This document shows positions 23,301 through 36,510 of a stretch of 64,000 bases of DNA, piece after piece (position 1 is the stretch's first letter; the number at the start of each line of letters is the position of its first letter). The notes under the pieces are model-generated. The model worked only from the letters and a program-made list of their open reading frames with translations. It did no database searches and was not told the origin of the DNA. The position numbers and the translations under genes were made by a program. Origin of the DNA: Cinclus cinclus (Eukaryota; Chordata; Aves; Passeriformes; Cinclidae); contig NC_085052.1 in assembly GCF_963662255.1 (NCBI RefSeq), forward strand, positions 8,876,307 through 8,940,306, written 5' to 3'.

Positions 23301-26300
23301 CCAATGCCAAAAACACTTTCTTTCCTAGGAACAGGCTATATCATATTTTTTTTTTTAAAAGCCTGTGTATTTTGAAATCTTAACTGGCAGCTTAAATAGT
23401 AAAAACAAACATTTTGAATGAATTACAACTCAATTAATAAGAAGAAAAATGGTGGGGAAACAATTTATAGTGTCCTATAATCAGATTGTGAAGCTTGCTG
23501 CATCAGAAAGATTTCCTTGAATAAATTCATTGTATTTTTAAAGAGAGAAATTTTGAAGAACATAGTAGTTAGTAAATATTTAAAACCTTTGTGGTAAAGG
23601 CTCAAACCTCAAAATAACAAGGAAATGACAACTGTTTATTTTTCTCCACATAAAACTGAAAGTTATTGTAAGGTCATTATAATGTAAGCCTGTTTTCTCT
23701 TTAAGAAGTAAATAATTACACCACTGATTTGAGTAGACCTGCCAGTAAGTCTACATGTGGTTAAGTCAGATAGACTGATGCTGCTCTAAAATTGGCAAGT
23801 AGCTGCTCCCACAAGCTATTAAGCAACTCTGAGGTCTAGGCAGCTCACAGGACTTTTATCATATGTCTCTCAACAGAAATAAAGAAAAAAACCCCACATT
23901 TAGACTACAGTTGTTGTGCAACCTTTGAACACAGTTCTGCATATTCCATGATAACACAGGAACAGAATTTGATACAGCATTCACTCTCTGCTGCAGTATT
24001 TAACTGCAACATCTAAGCTAGCTGCAGAAATATGTCTCTGACTCTTGTGGTCACAAGGAAAACCTTCATGGACATGAAATGAACACAATTTGCAAAGATA
24101 TGACGATGCTCTTGAGTTTACAAACAGCCTGAAATAATGATGGTGATGCCACTGCAAAGAAGATTGCATTAAATTAATGGCTGTAATCAAAACAATGAAC
24201 TGTTGGGTGTTTAACCACTACTTTAACCATGGCTGGGTTACAGATTTTAGCACTACCATCAGTATGTGTTTAATCCCACCTCTTCAGCCACCAAGACCTC
24301 AGCTGGCATGGAGTTGTCAACACTCCAACCTTTGCTGATGAAATTCTGTAACACAAACTAAACTATGCAGCTGCAGTACCCTCTGCACAGACAGCACGTG
24401 GCAGCAAATGTCCTATACGATCAATACCTTCGGACACTTAGTTGAGTAAAACTTTTCATTTACTGATTTGAATAAATCTGTTGCATCACAGTGCCATGGG
24501 AGTTCAGGGGACACCACTGGAAATTCTAATCCAGCCCATTACAAGACAAATGCAACTTTGCCTGTGGCCAGTTCCCACCGTCATTTCTACATCTGGGCTT
24601 CCACTGAAGGCAAAGAGAGCTCTGCATGGGGGACAGCAACAGAATATAGGTCACATCACCATTTGTGGAATGAATGTTTACCCATTGTTAGTAAAACAAT
24701 CTACATTTTCTACCCCAAAGATAAAAATCAATCCAAGTATGAAGTTGCAATCCAGATTAAAAACAAAACAAAAGTAGCTAAACCACTCACATCATGGGTC
24801 CTGCCTTGCAGCTGTGGGAGGGTTAGATGCCTCAAAGCCCTCTCTGTAATACTGCTTAGCAAACAGAAAAAAGAAACCTGTATTCTGCTGGTGACAGGAA
24901 TGCCATCACATCAGCCCTAAGACACACCGAAGCTCCTTCTCTCAGGATTTCATGGAACAGCACAAACAGGAGGGAGCTCAGGGAGTTCTGACACACAGAA
25001 TAAGGGGTGCAAGGAATGCAGTGGACAAACTTACATGGTAGCACAAACAGACCTCCTCTGGAGGGTGTGCTGCCTGTGGACAGCAGAGTCAGCAGCAGCC
25101 TGAGCTCCACACAGAAACCCCAGCACACAGGCAGACAAAGCAGCTGGATGTTTGCAGCATCCCCTAAGAGATAACCCCTATTAAGTGGGTCCCCTTCCCA
25201 CTGAGCTGTGCCACCCTCCTTTCCTGTAACATAACACCAAGTACCATGGGTCTCACAGAAAAGGTATCCCTGAGCTAGAGCCTAAGGGGAAATGAGACAC
25301 ATGGAACATTGGCAGTGAATCTCAAATTCAAGACTTGCTTGCTCCTTAAGTCACAGAATGCTAACCTCTGCTAGGTCCCTGTTTTGTGGCACCTTTTCTA
25401 CAGGTGAAACACAGAGTTCCAATGACAGGTGACTGTAACCTCTGGTTAGCAATCCTAATGCTGAGGAACACAGAAGATGGAGGAACTGAACCATTTGTCC
25501 TTCTAGAGCACAGAAAAGCATTTTCCCAGGGCAGAATATGAAAAATGCACCATTGCTACTTGAATGCTGATTACAAAAAATGAAGTTTTAGCTCTTCCAA
25601 TATATTAATTTTTTTTCAGCAATAAAAAGTAATAAAAGAATAAAGAAAAGAAAGATGATGAAACAATTGGAGATGATATCAAGTCAATTTAAAGCACAGA
25701 GGAAGATGAGACAAGTTTTGGAAATAGACTAAAATAAGCAGGAGGGGAGTTGCAAGAATAAACAAACAAAAAATTCCTTTGCCTTGAAGTAGCAGTTTGA
25801 TGATTTTAAAGGAAGTACTAATTTTCTTCTCTACAGTTTTGCAATAATTCTGCTAAATGCCAAAAATACACATATATTCTTGAAAACTTCAGCTTTCTAG
25901 CAATGTGATGACACAGCACCTGAAAGGATCAACCTATATGTTTTCTGAATAACCACATCAAACTTTCGATATTTTTCCTTCCTCTTTTTTGTTGTAAATG
26001 TGCCATGTAATGACGAATTCAGGCATAAATCCGACACAAACAAATAAACAAAATCAGTAGAACTACTCACAGTAGTAAAGCTATGCAGATGTCTAAATAT
26101 TTGCAGGTGTCTCAGATAATAAGCTTTCACAGCAGGAACTACATATCTGTGATTAGTTCACTAGTACACTTTAGAATTTTCTAAATATATGTAACAATAA
26201 GGTTAACTCCATGGAGTATTTTTGTTTGGCTCGCTGTATTTAAATGCAACATAAATCTTCCATATTTTATTTTCTTTCTTTGTACATTTTCCATCAACAC

Positions 26301-29300
26301 ACACATATATACATAAATAAAAATATTTATACATTCTACACAGACACAAAGAAATATCTTCATGAAGGTTACATTCAACCAGTAACGTATACTAGTCAGC
26401 AGCAAGCAACCACTCTTGTCCTAGAAAGTGTTTAGTTGCAAAAATGTTAATGAAATCCACAGAAACACTTAGGAACCAGGTTTTTAATCTCATTACCATA
26501 TCAAGGAGCTCCCTGTTAATCACTGTCCAAATTCATTTGGATTTATTGCATCACAGTTATGCTTACAATTAAATGCCACAAGGTCCCAGTCAGATTAAAC
26601 AAATGATTTTTCCTGTAGTCCTTACAGGACTAGTAGTGACAAATCACATGGAAGTAAAATATATCATAATTAATTAGCAGAGGCCCATAGATAACCTCTC
26701 CCACAAATCTCTATGGGCAATTTTAATAGGTTTCAATATTTAAATATAAAACCCTACAAAACTGCTTAAAAATTCAAGGAATACTTGCACTTATTATAGG
26801 TTACAAATATGTCAGTCATGTAATTTTTTATTACATAATTATTTCTTTAGGGAAGTTAGAAACAAGTAATTATTTTCTTAAAAATGAATTGGCAGCAACT
26901 ATTTTAAGCATGCCATTGTGAATGAAATATTATCAAATAATTGTTGTATTACTAACAACTGACTTACAGAAAAGAAGCATTTCCTAATCAAAGCACATAG
27001 CATCTCACCATTGTAAAAAAATTTAATCTTCTTTACAGAAGCTTCTGTAAGCCAGTAAGAATTACAGGAAGATAACTGGTCTTAACATAAAATATGAACT
27101 CCTGTATGAAGAAAAAGGGTTTGGCTTCTTTAGCTTGATTTCTAATAGACCATGTTAGCTGCTCATTCCTCTTATATGTGTTTGGGAAAGTAACAGATGA
27201 CAGCATTCCAGAGACATGCTGGAAAAAATATTCCTTTACAGGAAGAAATATTTTGTTAAATACTATCAACTGTTCATGGTAATCTCTCTGCTTAAGAAAT
27301 AGAAAATTCTACCTAAACCAATTCAAAACAATGTGTTCCCAGAATGGGCAGGCTACAATATATAAAACTTGACAAACAAAAAGCCCTCATTTATTTCCAG
27401 AACTAAGCTTTCATCTCAGTGATTTGGATTTGTTTATTGAGTAGAGGCCCAGGTGCTCCTTCATAAAAATCCTCAGTACACTGTATTTTGTCTGCCTTCA
27501 GTCTCTTCAAAACATCAAAATGTCTCATTTCTCATTCATTCCTTGCTAATGTTCACTTAGGGGGATATTGAAAAATGTCTGCACTAGCCCAGGAAGACTG
27601 GTCTCCTGACACTGGAGAGGAAGGAACCTAACTTAAAATAAATGTTTAATGATGAAATTATTGAACTGAGTTTAGCCTTGACATGTCTGCAATGTCAAAA
27701 GAAAGTCTTCAAGTTAAATAGGAATTTGTAGAAAATATCAACTCTATAGAAAATTTCAACTCTGGTTAGTAGCAACTTCAGCCTGTAGAAGACATTTACC
27801 TTGAGCCACAAACTTGAGCTGAATCTCAAGTTATCTTGCCTTCAGTTATTTTGAGTTACTTAATTGTGGTAGCTAATCTTCAGTACCAAACAATCTTTCT
27901 GAAAGAATCTCTTGGAAATTACACAAATTCTTTCATTTAGAAGCATCTCAATACTGACTCTTGTGTTGGGCACAAAAAAAACCCAACAGTGCAAGAGGAG
28001 AGGTGGGCAATTAAGGATACGAAATTTGTGGGACAACACCATGACACCCTGACAGCAAGTAGGCTGTGAATGGACTATGCAAATGTTAGCAGGGTCTACA
28101 AGTCAAAATGTCAGACAAAAGAACAATGAAGAAAAATTAATTTGTGACGTCAGCCTCTATAAGAGGAATTAATAAATACACTGGAATTTGTAATATACCT
28201 CTTCAGACTATTTGTGAAGCGTGAAAAAACCTGATGTTTAAGATATACAGCTGTGTTTTATGAACATTACTTAATCTCAAGTCAAGTAGCAATAACAAGA
28301 TTTTCAACAAATAGAGGTCAAAAAAGGAAAAATGAATCAACTTGGAACAAAAGATGACATCATAAACTTAAGAAGAAAAATTTCAGTCCATTTTGCCCAT
28401 TCCTACTGCGAGGTAAATTTTCAATTAGGTTAGTGTAAATACCTCAAAATGTAAAGTTCACTCAAGAGGTTTCAGCAAATTACCTTGTGTGTATTAAGTA
28501 AATTACCTGTTATTGTATAAATGAGGAGAATGTCTGTACCTCTGCCTTTCAGTGGCAGCTCACCATTAGATTAGTCCAGTTCTAGCATGAAATCACACTC
28601 ACAATATGTGAGCAGAGTTAATTTTTGCTGAAGCACTATGTGTGGAAGAGTAGCCAAAACCACTCTGTGCCAATGGAAGTAATCATCATTAGCTAAATGA
28701 ACGTGCACTTAATCTCCTGATAAAGAGCAGGAGACAAGCACTGATTTGGGGAAAACTCAGAAAGTACTTTAAAAGGCTGTTTCTGATGAGCTAGAAGATG
28801 GAAAGCTGATGGCATGATAAAACAAGGAGAGGTAATGCAACGGAACGTCTGACTTAGGAAATATTTGCAGCAGCATTCAGAATGGGAAAAAACACGATAA
28901 AACAAAAAAATGTTTCTGTTAATGACTGAAAAGTTCTGGGGATGTGTGGATGCTCGGGAACACCACATGAGTCTATTCATACTATTCATAAGACCTAAGA
29001 GATCAGAACTGAAAATGGCACCTGTCACTGGAGAGAGAGAAGCAGTTTGCTTCTCCAGAAACAACAGCGGCCAAAATATTTGAAAATATTTAAACTTCAA
29101 TACATGAGAAAATTCTGCAAAAAGCCAATCATTTTTGTTACTCACAATGCTATGTTGATCAAACCTAAAGAATGGTAAGCCAATTACCACTATTAACCTT
29201 TACAGAACTGGTAATTTATTTTTAAGTTTCTGACTACAATTTGTAACAGGATTATCTTTTAAATAGTTCACTGATCTTTGTTTTTTTTTTAATTTACTTC

Positions 29301-31810
29301 TAGTAGCTATTCTATTATAGAAACCTGTGGGATTTCAAGATACACAGTTTTGTTTATGAAAGTAAAAAATAATAATAGATTTTTAAACTTGAAACATGAA
29401 TAAATCAGTACATAATTGTTAAACCAAAGTAGCATCTAATCAGCTCCCTTTCACATCATAGCACTGACCCTAATCTCTGAGGCATAAATAAACATGCATT
29501 CTTTGTGCAAACTTTAATCATAAAAAGAATCAAATACATTCCAACATAAATATTTCAGCAAATAGCCATGTGAAGGAGCATGAATGTTTAATTTAGACAT
29601 CACCTCTGTCACTCTCTGTTAGACATCACACCAGTATTTCTCCTCTGGGAATTCCAAAATCTAATAAAGTTTCCAGTGGCCAACTGAAAATTATATTCTT
29701 TCTTAGCCCCATAATACTCATCTTCTTCTAGGAACATTAAAATATTGTAATATTTAGCAAAATCCTTCTTCAAGGTTATCATGCCATGTTTGGTGTCTAC
29801 TAATACAACCTACAAAGTCTGAATAACCTTCCAGTGCCTTGCTTAAGCTGGAAGCTTCTTCCAGGTATTCCTACCAAAGATCAAGTCATTCCTAAATTCT
29901 TCAACTAGAATATACCACTGTGGTCAATTTAAGGATCTTCTGTTATACTGAACTTCCTCTCATCTATTCCAAAATTTAGCAATGGCACGTGATAGGAAGA
30001 TAGATGTGTTTAATATTGGCTCTCCAAGACTGGAGACATAAGCCTAAATGAAAGAGACCAAGTGAAGAAAAATGGATGGTTTCCATATGCTTTGTCATTC
30101 AAGACAGTGATCCCCCCTCGACTGCATAAAAGTGCCTTTGACCTATTGCCTCAGCTAAACAACCATGTGATGACTCTTAATTGCACTTGAGCTATGGAAC
30201 TGTTTGGGAATATAGCATGGAGGGATTTGTGGCTGCATGTCTGGAGACATGTGGATAGACAATACATATAATAAACGTGTCTAAGTGTAAGGAAAAGTTA
30301 TGTTCAGCAACTGAGTTCATTGCTCTGGGTACAAAAAAACAGTGTCTCATGAACACTAGAAGACTGCCCTTATATAGCACCCTAACATTAAGGTTTTGCT
30401 CCTCAATCTCTGTACCCATTAAGTCTATAGAAAGGGATAAAAATATAAATCATCATCATTTTGAAAGCACATACTGCAGCACTTGTAATGTGATATTTTA
30501 TCTTAAAAATATGAACTTAAAATAGTGTGACTTAGAGGAGCCACAACAGCACATAACCTCTTACAGTTGGTTTGCAAGTGGTGTCACATTTTTCCTCATT
30601 GGTGCTCAGTAAAGAATTAGCACTTCCCAGAACACATGGCCCAAGACTTAATGGAGTTAACAGAATGTGAAAGAAAGCAACTCGAAAAAAGCTGCAGCTG
30701 TGCCCTTTTCTCTGCTTACCTGCCTTCTTCTGAAGTGCTCTGACAAGTGTTAGGCAGAATGGGATCTCTGTCCACGGCCTTACAATCACATTTCATAGTC
30801 TGGGCTCTTAGGTTGAACTTAAGGTGTTTATGGACTTCATCCTAACTTTCTCAGAATCTCAGCAGGGGAGGGTCTGTTTGTAAGAATGAGTAATTGGAGC
30901 TGGCTGCACATTTCTAATGAGAGAATTAATATATTACTACATATGAAAAATGGATAATAGAATAGATTTCAATAGAAAGAAATGGTAAAAATACAAGCCT
31001 AGTTCAGAAGCAGTCACAGAACATCTATCCTATAAGCCAGTACACACCACAAACTGAAGTTCCTCCCGGGATCCTTTGAGAAACTTAAAAAAACTCCTAA
31101 AAATTAAAAGCCACAATTACAATGCTTGAGAGGAAGACAAGAATATCAAATGTTAGAAAAACCCAACAGACTAGCTATAAGCAGCCAAACCAATGTTCTG
31201 CATAGTAGCAATACATAGGATAAACGGAGATAACTTTAACATGAAACTTAATACCACCAGTGAAAACCTCAGAAAGCCAATGGCCTCACACTGCCAATTT
31301 GGTCTTTCCTCATAGTTAAGAGAAAACCTCTTATTTTCCATTACAAAATTCAATGTACCTCTACCATAACTTTCTGACCAAATCCTAATCCCATTACCAC
31401 CCAAAAAAATGTTAAATGTCTATGTTGTCATGTAAAAACCAAAGGAATATATGGTTTCACGAAGAATGATCATTCAAATTACCCACAAAGAAATCTTCAG
31501 CACATCAACAACCTTAATACACATCTGTGTATCTCACTGCATGCATATTAATAGACCCTACCATTATCAGTCCTTGTTATTTTAATAGAAAACTTACAGT
31601 TAATCTTTCATAAACAGACTATGAAGCAATAAATTCATCAAGTGAATCAACAATAACAACAACAACAAAAAATCCACATCATATCTTTGTCCTGTCTTTG
31701 TAAATTACCATTCTGAGAGGCAGAAGCTCAGGAGGAGTCAAGACAATTTTTGATCACAAATAGAGAAGAACACAGTGTTACCCCTAACAGGCATTGTTAA
31801 TTCAGTAGTG
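20327..31810. other. Long non-coding stretch, no gene seen
   Basis: More than 11 kb of AT-rich DNA. The longest frames are 24468-24920 (+, 150 codons) and 28693-29190 (-, 165 codons, rich in Phe, Ser and Cys). Neither has a recognisable domain, coding-like bias or supporting splice context. Short A/T homopolymers occur near 22720 and 23350. I recognise no mobile element, but old diverged copies would escape inspection by eye. Confidence 0.6.
27730..27765. repeat. 18-bp tandem duplication
   Basis: Two adjacent 18-bp units (27730-27747 and 27748-27765) agree at 15 of 18 positions, with the shared blocks agaaaat and tcaactct. Confidence 0.8.
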
Positions 31811-31840
31811 TAACAGATCAAAATTAGTGCTTGTCTATAT

Positions 31841-32416
31841 ATGCAAGTTGTGAATAAACAGCAGCCATGTCCTTTACTTCCTAACATATTTATGAAACCT
31901 ACTATAGCAAGAGGAAAACCACAGTCAGTCCTGGCTGAAATAGAAACAGCTCATTTTCATGGGAGAAAAGGTACAAGAGCAGCTCATATACTCAATGCAG
32001 ACCTGGAAATGTGTACATATCAACTTGCAGTTCAAATCAATTATCTGTATGACACGGCATTAAATGACTTCCAAATTAGCGGAGAGCATCCTGAAAAAAT
32101 CAGTCTAAACCCATCAGTGATGGGGTTTGAAGTTCTCAGAGTGTGTACATCTCTGGAGAGATCTGTGTCTATAATATTTCAGGGATTTATATTGAATCTG
32201 TCACTGTATTTGGACACAGACCTCATAAACCGTAATCATATGGATGCTGCCCTCTGTTCTGATGGATGTGCCATACAAGGGAATAACTCACACATTTTGG
32301 AAGCTCTGACAAGAGCAGAGCATGTCTCTAAGCTGATGAGTGACTGTGCTCGTCAGCTCAGGAAGTTGAGAGGCAGAAAGCAGCAACTTCACCTCATGCT
32401 CCAAAGAAGCAGGTAA
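31841..32416 (+). other. Uncharacterised 191-codon open frame ending at a splice donor
   Basis: This is the longest open frame in the window. The predicted protein has no signal peptide, membrane segment or domain that I recognise. Its C-terminal 35 residues are basic (KLRGRKQQLHL region). The stop codon is formed by the consensus splice donor AGCAG/GTAAGT (GT at 32413-32414), so as an exon it would stay open to 32412. A possible acceptor, ctactatag ending at 31907, has a branch-like cctaac about 26 nt upstream but only a weak pyrimidine tract. The nearest in-frame stop upstream is at 31811. A chance frame in non-coding DNA remains the more likely explanation. Confidence 0.2.
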
Positions 32417-33136
32417 GTTGCTGGCTTGCTTCTGAATGACTTGGTGCTGGATGAATTCAGATACTCCAGATGTTTCTGCATTTCTGAGCAGCAGAGGTGC
32501 TTGAGGAAGGCACTTCCCACAAGAGGGAAATTTGCCACAGCACTTTGAGCAATGGTCTATACCATAAAATAACTCACAGACTGGAGCAGTGGAGGCAGCA
32601 GTTTCAGTCTACAAGGTTTGATGCAAGGTTTTTGGGATTTCTAAGATCTGCACTAGTGCACTAAGCAGAAAACTACAGAGTAGTCACACAGGAATGGCGT
32701 TATGGGACATAGCACTGCATGTTGAAACTTTTTTCCTTTCACACTTAACCTGTAACATGTCATTTTCAGAGGTTCAGGCCCAAGACTCTGCCCCATTGGT
32801 ACTTGATAAAATTGCTACAAGCCCAGGGCCATTCACTGCATGAGGTAAATCAACTCTTGGCCCATTATGTACTTCCAAACCACTGTGATTACAGAGAAAA
32901 GTACATCAGTTTAAATCACCCCTGTAGGTCAGAACTGATTGCAACAAACTAGTAATTAATACAAAATCAGTTATCATTACTCATATGAGAAGCAAGTCAT
33001 GAAGGTAGCACAACTGAATTGATCACAATCATCCATTCACACCCTAAATCATACCATGTGCCTGTAAAAGGCTGAGTACAGTGAAATCTTCATTACAGTT
33101 GCAGCCTTTAGGCACTATACTAACTGAGTAACAAAG
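32417..33136. other. Non-coding stretch, no gene seen
   Basis: No domain-bearing frame, repeat or RNA gene is recognised downstream of the 191-codon frame. Confidence 0.65.
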
Positions 33137-33187
33137 TAATAGCAATAATAGCAATTATAGCAATACTAATACTAATACTAATAATAG
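33137..33187. repeat. Imperfect AAT/ACT trinucleotide microsatellite
   Basis: A run of taatag, caataa and actaat units, ending in four near-identical actaat-type steps. Confidence 0.8.
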
Positions 33188-34230
33188 TTTTCAAGGAACT
33201 TCAGCATTTTAACCTGAATATATTTAACATATTTGGGTATCTTCTGTGTGAACTTCCCAGGAAAGACAAAAGCAAATAGCAGAGCAGTGACTACAAAGAA
33301 ACCTCCACAACTTTGGTGCCACATCACCTCTGGCTCAGTAGAAAGCCTGCTATATGCACAGCCCATACACATTTTGGGGCCCTACAGAAGCTAGCTTTCT
33401 GCCAGGTAGCACTACCAGAACTACACAGTATTTTTCCTGGGACATTGTTGTGTCCTGATCACAAACTGAAGCACAGACTTTATGAGCAACAACTTCAACA
33501 ACTTCAGAAATGGCCTCACTCCAGCAGGACACACCCCAGAGTGCATTACAGCACTGCCTTGTAAACTCCTTTATTAATTTCATAATAAATGCTTAGAAAT
33601 CAGACTTTTTGCAGGTGATAATTAAATATAAAATCAAGGCAAAACAGATGTGCGATAAATTCTTGGCAAAGGTCCTGTAACTGAGTTTTAGCATGGATTT
33701 CTGGCAAGCCCAGCCCTGCTCCTGCTCTGGATCCCCCTGCAGTGCACATTGCCAGGGCCCTTCATGGAGCATTTTGCCTCTCTCAACATTGTCTTTAAAG
33801 TTTCACTTAACATTACAACATATCAATGTGGAAGGTTTAACACTAGATTTGGTTTTATTCAAGTTAAAATCTACTGCTGCAGTTCATGGTAAAACTTATT
33901 TTAAAGATCCATAAAGTTTTAATGCACTTTTCAGCTCAATACCAGCTCATTTTTCTTTGATGACATCAGTGCAACAGTGACTTTCTGTTGCACTTCCAAA
34001 AGGGACAAAACCAGTGAGAACTTTCAATAGTTCCATAAAATGAGGTCTACACCTCAGAAGAGGAAAGTACATAACATCTCAGCTCTCCTCCCTTCTCACC
34101 ACCTCCCTGGCTGTCAAAGGAAAATTACACATGGTAGATTAAAAAAAAAAAAAAAATCACAGGAAATTTCAAAATGAAGAGAGCTTATACACACACAGGG
34201 TCCCATTAACACATAAACTGCTGGCCACGT
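33188..34230. other. Non-coding stretch, no gene seen
   Basis: Opposed frames of 83 (33313-33564, +) and 77 codons (33350-33583, -) lack domains. A17 lies near 34141-34157. Nothing else is recognised. Confidence 0.6.
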
Positions 34231-34362
34231 GGTCTGTTTGCAGAGAATAATATTGAACTTTGTCCCCACAAACCTGATTTAGGTTTGGACATCCCTGGTC
34301 TGTTTGAATTGACTGATACTGGACTTCACCCCTACAGACCTGAATTAACTTTGGAAATCCCC
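34231..34362 (-). repeat. 66-bp tandem repeat, two copies, in an open frame
   Basis: Unit 1 is 34231-34296 and unit 2 is 34297-34362. They match at 49 of 66 positions by hand alignment, starting with the identical ggtctgtttg. Because 66 is a multiple of three, the minus strand stays open through both (83-codon frame 34169-34420) and encodes two 22-residue repeats sharing 13 residues, including the pattern L-x-Q-V-C and V-Q-Y-x-S-x-Q-T-D. This may be a fragment of a minisatellite or of a repeat-containing protein. I do not recognise a family. Confidence 0.8.
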
Positions 34363-36354
34363 ATTCTGAGCCTGTATCAGCCAGCTTCCTTCTCCCCAGA
34401 AAAAGATGGGTTTTATTCACTCCTGCTCATGCTGGAGAATGAGGGGAGGAAGTGAGTGAGGATGAATTCCAGTGAGCTGCCTGTGCTGGCTGAGAGCTCC
34501 TCATTCCCTCTGTTCCAGCCACTGGCACAGCTACAACTTCAGCCACACAGGGACACACCAAGGCCTCTGAACACACCGTATCTTCCCCTTTCCAATTCAC
34601 ACTGTGCAGCTGCATCCAATAAAATTACAACACAGGTGGTTTCCCTTCCCTTCAAAGTGACCCTTCCACTCTGTTGCACTGCCTGGCTCAAAACCGTGTC
34701 TTGTTTGCTGCCACGAGCCTGCCAAGGTTACAGAGGGATGGGATAAATGAGCCCAAGAATGGTATAAGCCACTTTAATTTGTCATATAAGGAAGTGTATA
34801 ACTAGATGCCATGTCTCTACTAAGGCCTGTCTGGTTTGGCTCAAGAGCAGGAGCACATCCACTTACACAAACCACGAAACCCCTGACCTGTGTGAACCCA
34901 CGGAGGAGCAGAGCAATGTCTGGAGCTCAGTAATTCCTTACCCTGCTGCTCTCTACTGTCCCAGACATGACACACATCAGGAGCGTGGATGATGAGTAGG
35001 ACATATTTTCTAGCTTGGGATATTCTTGCTACAACTAAAACCATAAATAAAATTAACTTCAGCCTGTAGTCTTCATTGCAAAGTTGACTTGGTACTGAAT
35101 TCATAAGCACATTTACAAAAGGCTATCCTGATTCCTCTGTTGGTCACCTACTTGGGGCTGACAGAGAAAATTCACTGCACTGAGGGGACACCTCACAGCC
35201 CAGGAAGGGATCCCACATGGTCCCTACCCTCCTGCTTCTGTCTGGGGAGGAGAGCAAAGTCAGACAGGCAGCAAGCTTGTGGGAACATGTCTCCCACATT
35301 AACCTCATCCATCCAGTATCAATGCCTATGAATTACAGAAACCAAGAGAAACTGCATAAAAACCTACTTATTTTAACAATGTTTTGCACAGTAATTAATC
35401 AGATGAGCCCTCCAAGGGACTCCAAAGTTCCTAAGGTAAACTTAATTCACTCTAATTGAATTTAAAACTATTACACTAAAAGTTACAATGCCTAGCAAGG
35501 ATAAAAAAAATATTCCTATAAAGCTTCCCTGGAAGTAGGGAAATAGTAGTTATGCCAAGCAGCAGAACAAGAGGATGTGCACTACAGAAATGACAAAAAT
35601 AAAAAAAAAACAATTAAAATATATTTATCTCGATCCTTCAGTCTAAATTTTAATATTTTAAAGTGAATCACAGCATTGTGCTCAAAGGTGAATGATAGAG
35701 TATTTTTCAGGGTTATGACATGCATTGGATAGGGCTGATAGTCAGCGTGCTTTATTTAATGCAAAAGGCTTAAGTCAGTTCTAAGATAAAGATTGTACTT
35801 CCCACTTTTTAGAGGTGAAACAGAAACAGTGGTCTATTTCAAAAAAGGAATTTTACAGCATCTATAAAGTAAATGATTTACGTAAGTCTATCAGTACATT
35901 TTTTGTTGATGACTGCATACAAAGATTATGTATACAAATGTCCTCACCTTGAAACAATTCAATAATTTGTTCATGTGAACATGTGTGGCCTGTGGATTGC
36001 CTGTGAACTATTTGTCCTAGATACTGTTTGATTACTTGCAATTCATATTTTTCTCTCTGCAACACTTGATTAATCAGCTCCATCTCATGCCCTTGTTCTT
36101 ACGTGCAGCCAGGATGAACCCCAAAGAACTTTCGTATCCACATACCTGGGACAAATATTCAAATTACATACCTCTGCATGATTATCTGTGACCATTTCTT
36201 TTCTCTGGAACATTCCCTCCATTAAACACTTACTATTAGGAAAATTCAAATTGAAAAAAAAGCAACAGGAAAACCTAAAATATATTCACAGAATTTTTCT
36301 ACTGGATGATCACTGTATTTTTTCAAACTAAAAGCATCACTCCAGAGAACAGGT
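34363..36354. other. Non-coding stretch, no gene seen
   Basis: 34440-34740 is somewhat GC-richer and open on both strands (96 codons +, 62 codons -) but without domains. The rest is ordinary AT-rich sequence. Confidence 0.6.
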
Positions 36355-36510
36355 AAGAAAAAAAACAACCAACCAAACAAAAAAAACCCCACCAAAACAA
36401 ACAAAAAAACCCCACCAAAACAAACAAAAAAACCCCAAAAAACAAAACCCAGAAAAAAACCCACACAACCCCTCCCCCAGAAAACCTACCAAGAAACACA
36501 AAAAAACCCC
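36355..36510. repeat. A/C-rich tract with 23-bp tandem repeat
   Basis: Between 36379 and 36436 a 23-bp unit (A7-8, CCCC, then accaaaacaaac) recurs about 2.5 times, with CCCC runs at 36387-36390, 36410-36413 and 36433-36436. Further C-runs follow at 36448-36450, 36460-36462, 36469-36472 and 36474-36478. Minus-strand frames of 70-72 codons made of Phe, Gly, Trp and Val are translations of this tract, not genes. Confidence 0.9.

Noticed and set aside
24468..24920. 150-codon plus-strand open frame, with an overlapping 98-codon frame
   Set aside because: Two overlapping frames are open at once, which indicates composition rather than coding. No domain was recognised.
28693..29190. 165-codon minus-strand open frame
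   Set aside because: No recognisable domain or start context, Phe/Ser/Cys-rich composition, and flanking sequence without convincing splice sites. Expected by chance at this window size.
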